DNA of 8,374 bases from Bacteroidota bacterium (GTDB lineage Bacteria; Bacteroidota; Bacteroidia; Bacteroidales; Prolixibacteraceae), in NCBI GenBank assembly GCA_030706665.1, contig JAUZOB010000141.1:1-8374 (forward strand). The letters run 5' to 3'. The notes under the pieces were generated by a model. The model was not told where the DNA came from, made no database searches, and saw only the letters and a list, made by a program, of their open reading frames with translations. Positions 1 to 7,700 of the stretch are shown piece by piece. Both the position numbers and the translations under genes were made by a program. The number at the start of each line of letters is the position of its first letter. Position 1 is the first letter of the stretch.

Positions 1-17
1 CATATGATCAATCTAAA
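1..17 (+). repeat. 17-bp direct repeat, copy 1
   Basis: The sequence CATATGATCAATCTAAA is identical to positions 65-81. The start-to-start distance is 64 bp, which is not a multiple of three, so the two copies lie in different frames. Similarity stops immediately after the 17 bp. What lies left of copy 1 is outside the window, so a longer tandem array cannot be excluded. Confidence 0.85.
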
Positions 18-64
18 GTTGGAGAGAGTTCCAATGGCGTTGCCGCCCTTTGCGTTACAAAAAG

Positions 65-81
65 CATATGATCAATCTAAA
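65..81 (+). repeat. 17-bp direct repeat, copy 2
   Basis: This is an exact second copy of positions 1-17, directly followed by AT-rich DNA. The frame that reads through it encodes KAYDQSK and then a Leu/Ile/Asn-rich tail ending at 192 that looks like translated non-coding DNA rather than a protein domain. Confidence 0.85.
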
Positions 82-85
82 AATG

Positions 86-400
86 AAACATTTAAAACAA
101 AACTCTCATTATTATTACTTGTAATTATTTGCAGAATAAATTACTTTATCGGTAATTTGTTAAACGAATCGAATTATAATTTTGAAATTTAAACCAATTT
201 TGATGCTATTACTGAAAATATTATTGATTTAATCTGTGATTATAAGTAAAACCGCAAACAAAGAAAGTAATTAATAATTGAAATGATAATTCCAAATTCC
301 ATTCTCAAAACAATCTATCCTAAGATCTTATGAATGAATAATATCAACATACATAAAACTCTAAGTTAACCGAAACAAAAACCACAACAACACTTGCAAC
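86..400. other. AT-rich intergenic region upstream of the orphan SusD gene
   Basis: No credible gene, RNA gene or CRISPR array is visible. In particular there is no SusC C-terminus, which would end in a beta-strand closing on a terminal Phe just before the SusD gene. The stretch holds one promoter candidate (156-184) and then about 200 bp of leader. Its last 40 bases are rich in A and C, with no Shine-Dalgarno sequence before the ATG at 401, which is normal for this phylum. Confidence 0.6.
156..184 (+). promoter_or_regulatory. Candidate Bacteroidota-type promoter for the orphan SusD gene
   Basis: TTTG at 156-159 is followed by 17 bases and then TAATTTTG at 177-184, an exact match to the phylum's TAnnTTTG -7 element. 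A 17-base spacer is at the short end of the range known for TTG/TAnnTTTG promoters. Transcription would start near 190 and give a leader of about 210 bases. AT-rich DNA produces such matches by chance, so confidence is moderate at best. Confidence 0.4.
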
Positions 401-1963
401 ATGAAAAAAACAATAATTGCAATTCTTTTTCTTTGCGTTTTAAATAGCTGTGCAACCCACGATGCTGCAGAAGATCCAGACAACCTAAATCCTGTAAATA
501 GCTACTTCGATTTGTATTTTGGCTCTTCTTATTCTAATATGTTTTACCACCTTTTTGGAAATCAAATCTCGGAAAACCTGGTTGATGATAGTTTTACCCG
601 ACAGCTGGCCACCCCCACTCCATTTCTCAACGGTGTAAATAATACTACTTATTACATCACATGGAACTCATATTGGGATAATGTTTTTCTTTATGTTATA
701 GCTCCTTCAGAACATGTAATAGGTATAGCAAAGAGTCATAACTTACCTATGTTTGCCAACTGGGGCAAATTTATACAAATACTTGCCATGTCTAAATTGA
801 CAGCCTATCACGGACCGGTTATTTATTCCAATTACGGTTCTACCGGATCGACTATCTTGTATGATAAAGAATCAGACTTATACACCAGATTCTTTACAGA
901 GTTAGATTCAATTCAAGCTGTTTTCAAAGCAAACAAAACCTATGAATATTTTAAGAAATATGATACCAGCTACAACGGTGATGTTGTCAAATGGATGAAA
1001 GTTGTAAACTCTATGCGTTTAAGACTGGCTATCCGTATCTCCAAAGTGGCTCCTTCTGTTGCAAAAACACAGGGAGAAAAGGCAATGAGCGATCCGGCCG
1101 GATTAATCACTACCAATGCTGATAACTTCTCAGTTAATTTAAATGGGAATATTTTGCCGATTGCACAGATTTGCTTCAATTGGGATGATACCCGTATGGA
1201 TGCAGCTATGGAATCATTTTTAATTGGATTAAAAGACAACAGAATCTCTTCATTCTTCCAGCCGGCTACAGACAATACTTTGTATCCTGAACACCCGGAC
1301 TATCCATACAAAGGTATCCGTAGTGGTGCTTATCTGGATGCGAAAGATCAGAGACTTGCTTTCTCAAAGATTGCAAACAGCTTTAATTCTGTAACAACCA
1401 GAAGATACATGACAGCTGCAGAAGTCTGTTTTCTCAACGCCGAAGCTGCTCTTAGGGGTTGGAAGGATGCAGGCAATGCAAAAGAAGACTATGAAACCGG
1501 AGTCAGATTATCATTCGAAGATTGGAAAGCCACTGGAGTCGATACTTATCTTGCCGATGCTACCAGCAAACCGATTGACTATATAGATCCAAAGGACTCA
1601 AGGAATAACTTTACAACACGTTCTACAATAACGGTTGCATGGAATGAGGCAGTTTCTCCGGAATTGAAATTGGAAAAGATCATTTCTCAGAAATGGATCA
1701 ACAATTTCACTAATTCTTTGGAATCTTGGGTCGACTTTAGAAGAACCGGTTATCCGAAGTTGCCTTACAATGCGAAGAACGATAGTAATGCCGATTGGGG
1801 AATTATCGCACCAAACGATTTTATCAAGAGAATGCCATTTGTTGATTCTGAAAGAAAAAATAATGCTGCTGGTGTTGCAGATGCTGTATCAAAAATGGGA
1901 ACTGGCGCAAAAGACGATATTGCGACCCGCTTGTGGTGGGATACTGGTGCTTCTAACTTCTAA
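401..1963 (+). CDS. SusD/RagB-family outer-membrane lipoprotein (SusD_2 type), orphan
   Basis: This is a 520-residue surface lipoprotein of the type that caps SusC transporters and binds the ligand. The start is supported by a lipoprotein signal: MKKTIIAILFLCVLNSC has a basic end, a hydrophobic core and a lipobox with the lipidated Cys at 17, followed by an acidic stretch (DAAEDPD). SusD_2-type signatures are YHGPVIYS (136-143), the helix KWMKVVNSMRLRLAIRIS (197-214), FLNAEAALRGW (344-354), the segment 427-454 containing QKWINNF and DFRRTGYPKL, and the C-terminal RLWWD. The length is normal and there is no frameshift. No SusC gene lies upstream in 400 bp, which is unusual because susD normally follows susC closely. 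It probably has its own promoter. The ligand cannot be told. The family call is firm; the orphan status holds only for this window. Confidence 0.93.
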   Translation: MKKTIIAILFLCVLNSCATHDAAEDPDNLNPVNSYFDLYFGSSYSNMFYHLFGNQISENLVDDSFTRQLATPTPFLNGVNNTTYYITWNSYWDNVFLYVIAPSEHVIGIAKSHNLPMFANWGKFIQILAMSKLTAYHGPVIYSNYGSTGSTILYDKESDLYTRFFTELDSIQAVFKANKTYEYFKKYDTSYNGDVVKWMKVVNSMRLRLAIRISKVAPSVAKTQGEKAMSDPAGLITTNADNFSVNLNGNILPIAQICFNWDDTRMDAAMESFLIGLKDNRISSFFQPATDNTLYPEHPDYPYKGIRSGAYLDAKDQRLAFSKIANSFNSVTTRRYMTAAEVCFLNAEAALRGWKDAGNAKEDYETGVRLSFEDWKATGVDTYLADATSKPIDYIDPKDSRNNFTTRSTITVAWNEAVSPELKLEKIISQKWINNFTNSLESWVDFRRTGYPKLPYNAKNDSNADWGIIAPNDFIKRMPFVDSERKNNAAGVADAVSKMGTGAKDDIATRLWWDTGASNF

Positions 1964-1974
1964 ATTTACATTGG

Positions 1975-1995
1975 AACTCATTAACGAGGTTTTTC
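1975..1995 (+). terminator. Weak candidate terminator after the orphan SusD gene
   Basis: AACTC (1975-1979) can pair with GAGGTT (1986-1991) if one G is bulged, with a six-base loop and a short T-rich tail (to 1994). The stem is short and AT-rich, so this is a poor intrinsic terminator. No better one was seen before the next gene. Confidence 0.2.
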
Positions 1996-2047
1996 TATAA
2001 TGATATGATACAATTCCTTCATTTTTTAAGCAGAACACATTTTTGAT

Positions 2048-2075
2048 CTGATAGATGTTTGTATATCCTTATCAG
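2048..2075. other. Imperfect inverted repeat in the SusD-aquaporin spacer
   Basis: CTGATA (2048-2053) pairs perfectly with TATCAG (2070-2075). The stem can continue with GAT/ATC (2054-2056 and 2065-2067) across a two-base bulge, leaving an eight-base loop. No T-run follows on the plus strand. It could be an mRNA 3'-end hairpin or a protein-binding site, or chance. Confidence 0.3.
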
Positions 2076-2129
2076 GCAACGTACAATTAATTTTATCGTA
2101 TTTACAATCAGAACTGTCTGGGGAAGTGG

Positions 2130-2162
2130 TTTGTAAATACCCAAGACCGACCGCTCATTTTG
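2130..2162 (+). promoter_or_regulatory. Candidate promoter for the aquaporin gene
   Basis: TTTG at 2130-2133, a 21-base spacer and TCATTTTG at 2155-2162 match the Bacteroidota promoter form with one mismatch (TC in place of TA). Transcription would begin near 2168 and give a leader of about 88 bases that contains the hairpin at 2177-2196. The mismatch keeps this tentative. Confidence 0.25.
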
Positions 2163-2176
2163 ACAGAAAATATAAT

Positions 2177-2196
2177 AGTGGAGACCAGTCCCCACT
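2177..2196 (+). other. Hairpin in the aquaporin mRNA leader
   Basis: AGTGG (2177-2181) pairs with CCACT (2192-2196), then an A/C mismatch, then two more pairs around a CCAG loop. The CCCC of the 3' arm can instead pair with GGGG at about 2206-2209, so two exclusive folds are possible. It does not match any riboswitch consensus I can recall. A regulatory role is inference only. Confidence 0.35.
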
Positions 2197-2255
2197 CAAA
2201 AAAACGGGGCGGAACCGAAAAGCCATACGAGTAGGAATAGAAAAACGGAGAAACA

Positions 2256-2933
2256 ATGAAAAAATATGTATCTGAATTTATTGGTACTTTTTGGCTCGTA
2301 TTAGGGGGATGCGGAAGTGCAGTATTGGCAGCCAAATTTCCGGATGTAGGGATTGGACTTGTGGGTGTAGCCTTAGCTTTCGGATTAACAGTTTTAACAA
2401 TTGTCTATTCTTTGGGTCATATTTCCGGTGCTCATCTAAATCCGGCTGTTACAATGGGTCTATGGGCAGGAGGCAGATTTAGCGGTAAAGAAATTCTGCC
2501 TTATGTCATTTCGCAAATACTCGGTGGGATTGTAGCAGCTGCAGTGCTTTATATTATCGCGACAGGAAACGGTTCTGCTATTGGCAATTTTGCTGCGAAT
2601 GGCTATGGAGCACATTCTCCGGGGAATTACAGTATGTTAGCCGCGTTGGTTACTGAATTTGTAATGACCTTTATGTTCCTGATAATCATACTGGGTGCTA
2701 CTGATGAAAAAGCACCCAAAGGTTTTGCAGGAATTGCAATCGGACTTGCCTTGACACTAATCCATTTAATTAGTATTCCGGTAACCAATACTTCCGTTAA
2801 CCCTGCCAGAAGTATAAGCCAGGCACTATTTGTAGGCGATTGGGCTTTAACTCAACTTTGGCTGTTTATTCTAATCCCGATTCTTGGAGCAATGGCCGCC
2901 GGTGTTGTTTATAGATTTCTAAGAAAAGAGTAA
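2256..2933 (+). CDS. aqpZ: Aquaporin Z-type water channel
   Basis: This 225-residue inner-membrane channel is close in length and sequence to E. coli AqpZ and should pass water down osmotic gradients. Six membrane segments and two half-helices carry the paired NPA motifs, at residues 62-64 (in HLNPAV) and 182-184 (in TSVNPARS). The selectivity-filter residues Phe42, His170, Thr179 and Arg185 match the water-specific AqpZ set rather than the wider glycerol-facilitator set. Blocks such as GTFWLV, GGCGSAVLAA, GHISG and LIHLISIPVTNTSVNPAR are typical of the family. The start is supported by GGAG eight bases upstream, an unusually clear ribosome-binding site here. It lies 292 bp after the SusD gene, probably with its own promoter, and converges with the susD-susC pair. 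The functional call is firm; any link to the neighbours is unproven. Confidence 0.97.
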   Translation: MKKYVSEFIGTFWLVLGGCGSAVLAAKFPDVGIGLVGVALAFGLTVLTIVYSLGHISGAHLNPAVTMGLWAGGRFSGKEILPYVISQILGGIVAAAVLYIIATGNGSAIGNFAANGYGAHSPGNYSMLAALVTEFVMTFMFLIIILGATDEKAPKGFAGIAIGLALTLIHLISIPVTNTSVNPARSISQALFVGDWALTQLWLFILIPILGAMAAGVVYRFLRKE

Positions 2934-2969
2934 AATCACCCCATAACTATAATCGTTATCAGCATCTAT

Positions 2970-3009
2970 AGCACAAAATAAACAAAGGCACCCCAAATGA
3001 GTGCCTTTG
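2970..3009 (-). terminator. Intrinsic terminator of the susC-susD operon
   Basis: CAAAGGCAC (2983-2991) and GTGCCTTTG (3001-3009) form a perfect nine-pair stem. On the minus strand two more pairs (one of them T-G) shorten the loop to ATTTG. The stem is followed on that strand by TTTATTTTG (2982-2974), a typical U-rich tail, 25 bases past the SusD stop codon. On the plus strand the tail is CTCTATATAAC, so it should end aquaporin transcripts less efficiently. Confidence 0.85.
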
Positions 3010-3033
3010 CTCTATATAACTTAAAACAAAAAA

Positions 3034-4656
3034 CTATTTCATCCACCAAACTTTAACGCTGGTACTGTTAACTCCACCCATCGTAGCGAGTTGTGCGTTA
3101 TAATTATCGGTATTATTAACGGCTTCATCCTGTGGATAAGGAAGACGATACAAGGTCGTATAAGCCGTACCCGGAGTACTATTCGGATCGACAGGAGTCA
3201 ATCCTGTTCTTCTCCAAAGATTAAATGCCAACCAAGGCTGTCTGAAACTATCTAACCATTCCTGAGCATAAATCTTCTTAAGATTGTCGCTGGCGGAAGC
3301 TGTGAATGCAACCTTTGGATGAGCCAACAATGCTGTTAACTGTGCAGGCGTGAATGTTAAAGGTTGTACCGTGTTCCAGGGAGACTCAGTAGTATTCGTG
3401 TTCTTCGCAATACTATACCAGAAATTCACAGAAGCAGTAATGCCAGCCTGATATTCTGAATTGGCATTGGCGGTGCTCTGTGTCACCCCAATTCCTCTTA
3501 AATAAGCCTCTGCTTTCAGGAAATGAGTTTCGGAAGAAGTCATGATCAATTCCGGAATATAGTGTTCGTCGCGTACCAACCAATAATTGATTGGGGAATA
3601 AAGACAGCCATGCATATTTTGAGGGCTACCTGCAGTCATCGAATAATCATACGGATTAACCTTGTCGCCTACGGTACTCCCAATCAGATAAGGTGCCCAT
3701 GTACCGGCAGCATTGGGTTGGGCAAAAACGAAAGCCCTTGGATCAAAGATCTGCGAAGGATTAGTTCCGTCGGCTACTAAATTCCAGAAAGTTGTACTGA
3801 TCCGTACATATCCGGTTCCACCACTACCAAAAGACCAAATTCTGCTTTGAATATCATAACCACCAAGTTTTGCAGGCCAAAGAGCTACATCAGCGCCATC
3901 GTCAATAAAAGTATTGGCAGTAAATGCAATTGTTGCATATTTTGCAGCGGTAGCAGGATCTTTTTCTGCAAGCTGTAGAGAATATCGAAGGAGTAAGGAA
4001 TTAGCCCATTTTTTCCACTTTGTCATATCATTACCAAAAAGGACATCATATGACCCTAAGTTAGCAAAGGGATTCCCTTGGGCCGTTTTAGCGCTTGCAT
4101 CAGTATTAATATTCGTGACTGCCCAATTCAGGTCTTCCAACAGCGATTTATAGATATCCTGTTGTTTGTCATAAGTAGGACGATTGTCTGCAATATTACC
4201 TGTAAAAGCTTTTCCTGCATTGGAATAAGGGATATCCCCAAATTGGTCGGTAACCCGAAAAGTTTTATACGCTTTTAACGTATTGAGAATTGCCTGAATA
4301 TTATTATAAGCTTCTTTATCAGTGGCTGCATTGATCAGGGCTTGAACCTGATTGATATTTTGCAGGGCGCTGTAATATCCATTCCAGATTTCACTTGCGC
4401 CACTTACCATTAGATAACCGGAAAGAGAGGTTTCTCCTGCCAATTGCGTAGATGAATAATACCAGTCGTTCAGGATAGAGGCCTGTTCTTGCCAACCCAG
4501 GAAGAGAGTACTTTCAATTCCGTTTACAAGAGGTGCAATTGTCGTACTTTTAGGTGAAGCAGGATTTGTATTCACTGTATCAAAATCTTTAGTACAAGAA
4601 TTAAATAGCAGGAATACGCCAATCACATATATAGATATTTTTTTTAACTGTTTCAT
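3034..4656 (-). CDS. SusD/RagB-family outer-membrane lipoprotein (SusD_2 type), SusC partner
   Basis: This is a 540-residue surface lipoprotein expected to cap the SusC barrel encoded just upstream. I chose the ATG at 4656 over an in-frame ATG at 4704 because only the shorter form starts with a proper lipoprotein signal: MKQLKKISIYVIGVFLLFNSC, with lipidated Cys21 and then TKDFD, typical of SusD proteins sent to the cell surface. Signatures in order are FGDIPYS (139-145), KWKKWANSLLLRYSLQLA (213-230), HFLKAEAYLRG (about 378-388) and KKIYAQEWLDSFRQ leading to LWRRTG (460-485), with VWWMK at the C-terminus. It follows the SusC gene after 51 bp with no promoter seen between, so the two are very likely co-transcribed. 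It is only distantly similar to the other SusD in the window. The ligand is unknown. Confidence 0.95.
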   Translation of the reverse strand: MKQLKKISIYVIGVFLLFNSCTKDFDTVNTNPASPKSTTIAPLVNGIESTLFLGWQEQASILNDWYYSSTQLAGETSLSGYLMVSGASEIWNGYYSALQNINQVQALINAATDKEAYNNIQAILNTLKAYKTFRVTDQFGDIPYSNAGKAFTGNIADNRPTYDKQQDIYKSLLEDLNWAVTNINTDASAKTAQGNPFANLGSYDVLFGNDMTKWKKWANSLLLRYSLQLAEKDPATAAKYATIAFTANTFIDDGADVALWPAKLGGYDIQSRIWSFGSGGTGYVRISTTFWNLVADGTNPSQIFDPRAFVFAQPNAAGTWAPYLIGSTVGDKVNPYDYSMTAGSPQNMHGCLYSPINYWLVRDEHYIPELIMTSSETHFLKAEAYLRGIGVTQSTANANSEYQAGITASVNFWYSIAKNTNTTESPWNTVQPLTFTPAQLTALLAHPKVAFTASASDNLKKIYAQEWLDSFRQPWLAFNLWRRTGLTPVDPNSTPGTAYTTLYRLPYPQDEAVNNTDNYNAQLATMGGVNSTSVKVWWMK

Positions 4657-4707
4657 ATTGTTTGATTTTAATATAGAAAATAATTGATGTATTATTATCT
4701 GCATTTT

Positions 4708-7700
4708 TTAGAAAGATAATCTCACCTGAAAGCCTAACGTGCGACAATTTGGCAAAGATCCAAATTCAATCCCCTGAGCATTACCGGCGCCATTCACCCC
4801 TTCCGGATTGATATTGGCAGGTAATGAGCTATAGATGTAAAACAGATCTCTTCCCACAAGCGAAACAGAAGCTGATTGAAAGACTTTTGTCTTCTTGACC
4901 AAATTATCGGGCAACATATAATTGATCGATAATTCCCTCATTTTAAACCAGGTGTCAGTCAATACTCCAGAACTGTGAATCCAGTTACTACCATCAGGGC
5001 CACTCGACCAAACTCCATACTGCATATATTTATAATAATAGTGAACAACAGTAGTATTAACGGTTCCATCAGGATAAACTCCCGGAAGAATAACACCCCA
5101 TTTAGTTTGAGTCCCGTCGGGGGTAGTATAAGGTAATCCACCGCCGTCTCTCTCTCTCAATGTTGCAACTCCTTGGCCTTGTTGCATCAAAGTTGCATAA
5201 GATCCCGACCAAATTTGACCGCCTACTCTACAATCAATCAGCATTGATACAGAGATTCCGCCTTTAAAAGTAAAGGTATTGGTCATTCCACCTCTGAATT
5301 TTGGAGTAGCATTACCAATAATCCCCATTTTTCCACTTGATTGGGTAGTTTCATACATTGTTCCTTTCATGGAAGCCGGGAACCCGTTTTTGGCAAGCAT
5401 CGCTTCATCCTGAAGTATGGGTAGATGGGTTTTGGAATCATACACATAGTCATAGCCCATTATACAACCTAATTGATGACCTACAAGGGCTGAAATGTAA
5501 ACACCGTTATTTCCCCATAGATTCGCCATATCTACGCGATCAACTCCTTGTGAAAGAGAAATAAGACGATTGCTATTGTGAGAATAATTTATGCTCATGT
5601 CCCATTTAAATGCAGGAATGGAGATAATTTTTCCTCTGACGGTTATATCCAGTCCTGAATTATCTAGAACGCCACTACTTATCACAGCCGAAGTTACACC
5701 TGAGGATGCAGGAAGAGGAGAATTGAAAATCTGATTGGAAGACCGTCCCTTATAATAACGGACATCTAAGTTGTAGCGGTTTTGCAAGAATCCTAAATTA
5801 ATCCCGAAATCTGCTGTTTTATTAATTTGAGGTTTATAATGCAATGCGGGGATATAAGAATTCAAGCTGGATGTAGGCTCCCCGGCAAAAGAACCCGTCG
5901 GATAAACAAGGTTTATCTTGTATGGATCTGTGTCGGTAGCTCCTTGAACCCAAGCTGCCCTCAATTTACCAAAGCTTATAAATTCCGGAAGTTTTAAAAC
6001 TTCGGAGAAAATGAAACTTCCCGTAAAGGAGGGGTAAAAATAAGACTCATTCCCTGCAGGAAGAGTGGAAGACCAGTCATTTCTTCCTGTAATATCCAGG
6101 TAAAGGAAGTTCTTATACGAGAGATTGATGAAACTGTATAAGGAATTCATTTTCTTGTCATAATACACTTCCGATGGAATCTGACTGCTTTGTGTTATCC
6201 CTGTATAATTTGCAAAGTAATAATAGTTGGCGACAGCAAAAGGTGTACCGGGTGTAGCAGCAGATATAGTATATGCGGATCTGCGAAAAGTCGTTCCCCC
6301 AAAAGATAGTTTGGCATCTATCTGAGAGTCACGAATATTCTCCTTGTGTAAAGTTATCAATCCATCATAATTATGCGCATAGTCTCTTATCAGTCCGTGT
6401 GAATAGGATCCACCCGTAACACCCAAGGCATCGATAGGACTATTCTCGGTTAGAGTCTCATTGTTGTTATTATCGATGCTGCCACGGAACATAAAATCTA
6501 AATAATCGGTAGCTTTATAATTTGCCTGAATCGACCCGATGAGTTTTCGACTATATTGCCATGAGTTGTTTTCCATTATATTCCACAGCTGGTAAACATT
6601 ATTTCCTAACCAGGGCATTGCTGATAAATCATGACGAGAACCATCGTTATTTTTATAAATTTTGAGTTCGTCTCCCTGGTAGTTACGCCCTACATTGTAG
6701 AGTAGTCTTTTTTGCCATGAAGCTCCATCATCATTCCCAAGGGCAGGAGCATTATGGTAATCTCTTGCAAAATAGGAAACATTCGCTTGTATGTTAAGTT
6801 GTTTGCTTGGTTGGAAACTAGCCCCTAAATTAAAGGTGTTTTGACTGTAATTAGTATTGGGGAAGATGACTGTATTATCCAAGCGCGTATAAGATGCTCG
6901 TACGCTACTAAATTCGTTTCCGCCCGAAACGGCAACATTATGCGAAGCTTGCATTCCATTTTGATAAAGAGACTTAAGATTGTTGGGTTGAGGAACATCT
7001 GCTCTTGTACTCCCATCCCACCATTTAAGCATTGTCCCATTCATTTTGGGTCCCCAGGAAATACCTGCGCCCGGCCAACTTACCTGATTCCACGTATCAA
7101 CGCCATAAGGGCCCGTACCGGTATTCTGATCCACATACATTTGTGTCCATCCATCGGATAACCTGGGATTTCCACTGCCATCCTTTTGATATTGCGGGGC
7201 ATTTAGGGATACCATTCCACCGGTGCCATATTCATTTTGCATCTTGAGATACCGGTAAGGCTCAACATTTTTATAATCGAAGTTGTATTCAACACCAATC
7301 CCTTTTCTGAGAATCCCTTTTTTAGTAGTAATCAGAATAACGCCATTTGCGCCTCGTCCTCCATATAGAGCAGCAGCAGCAGGTCCTTTCAATACACTCA
7401 TGCTCTCTATATCTTGCGGGTTAATTAAGTTGATGGCACTCCCCCAGTCCTTAGGAGCGGTAACATCAGCAGCCGAGCTGGAAATTTCATTTGCCATTGG
7501 CATGCCGTCAACAATAATGAGAGGTTGGTTATCTCCCAGTATGGAATTTTCTCCGTCAATGATTATTCTTGTCGTACCTCCGGATACACCATTCGGAGCA
7601 GTGATATTTACACCGGCCATTTTACCGCTGATGGCATCCAGAACATTGGGGGCAATAGACTGAACAAGTTCATTCCCTTTTATTTGTTCTTGCGAATATC

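Larger units (their letters stand above)
1..85 (+). pseudogene. Possible decayed gene end with 17-bp direct repeats (SDR-like motif)
   Basis: Two reading frames enter from the left edge. One encodes YDQSK followed by VGESSNGVAALCVTKSI and stops at 69-71. The other reads through to a stop at 190-192 and contains KAYDQSK encoded by the second copy of a 17-bp repeat (1-17 and 65-81). YDQSK has the form YxxxK with Ser before Lys, as in the catalytic motif of short-chain dehydrogenases, where an N- and A-rich helix usually follows. The 47 bp between the repeats are about half G+C, clearly richer than the AT-rich flanks. This suggests the frameshifted, partly duplicated end of a gene lying left of the window. 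The family assignment rests on a five-residue motif and is weak. It could also be non-coding DNA. Confidence 0.2.

Noticed and set aside
1..81. CRISPR array end (repeat plus spacer)
   Set aside because: Only two copies of a 17-bp repeat with a 47-bp interval are seen. Both lengths are wrong for known CRISPR arrays, the repeat has no stem, and no cas gene is present.
4..192. 62-residue open frame at the left edge as an intact small gene
   Set aside because: The frame is open to the window edge, so its ATG is not a supported start. Its second half (Leu/Ile/Asn-rich) looks like translated AT-rich DNA, and no ribosome-binding site or recognisable domain is visible.
970..1275. Minus-strand 101-residue open frame inside the orphan SusD gene
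   Set aside because: It lies entirely within a firmly assigned SusD coding region and shows no family motif.
2108..2255. Known riboswitch (cobalamin, TPP, fluoride, ydaO or SAM classes) before the aquaporin
   Set aside because: Compared from memory with the conserved cores of these classes, the leader lacks the defining motifs. Only generic hairpins can be supported.
2108..2335. Minus-strand open frame overlapping the aquaporin start
   Set aside because: It overlaps the leader and the first codons of a certain gene, has no recognisable domain, and is best explained as a shadow of the other strand.
4638..4645. A8 homopolymer in the signal-peptide codons of the paired SusD as a phase-variation switch
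   Set aside because: Runs of Lys codons near the start of signal peptides often create A-tracts in AT-rich genomes, and the A7 at the start of the other SusD gene is similar. Eight bases without population data is not enough.
401..4656. The two SusD genes as a recent duplication
   Set aside because: The proteins share only family-level motifs. Signal sequences, spacing and C-termini differ (RLWWDTG versus VKVWWMK), so a recent duplication is not supported.
7283..7663. Plus-strand 126-residue open frame inside the SusC gene
   Set aside because: It is antisense to the conserved plug domain of SusC. Its length is explained by the coding constraint on the other strand.
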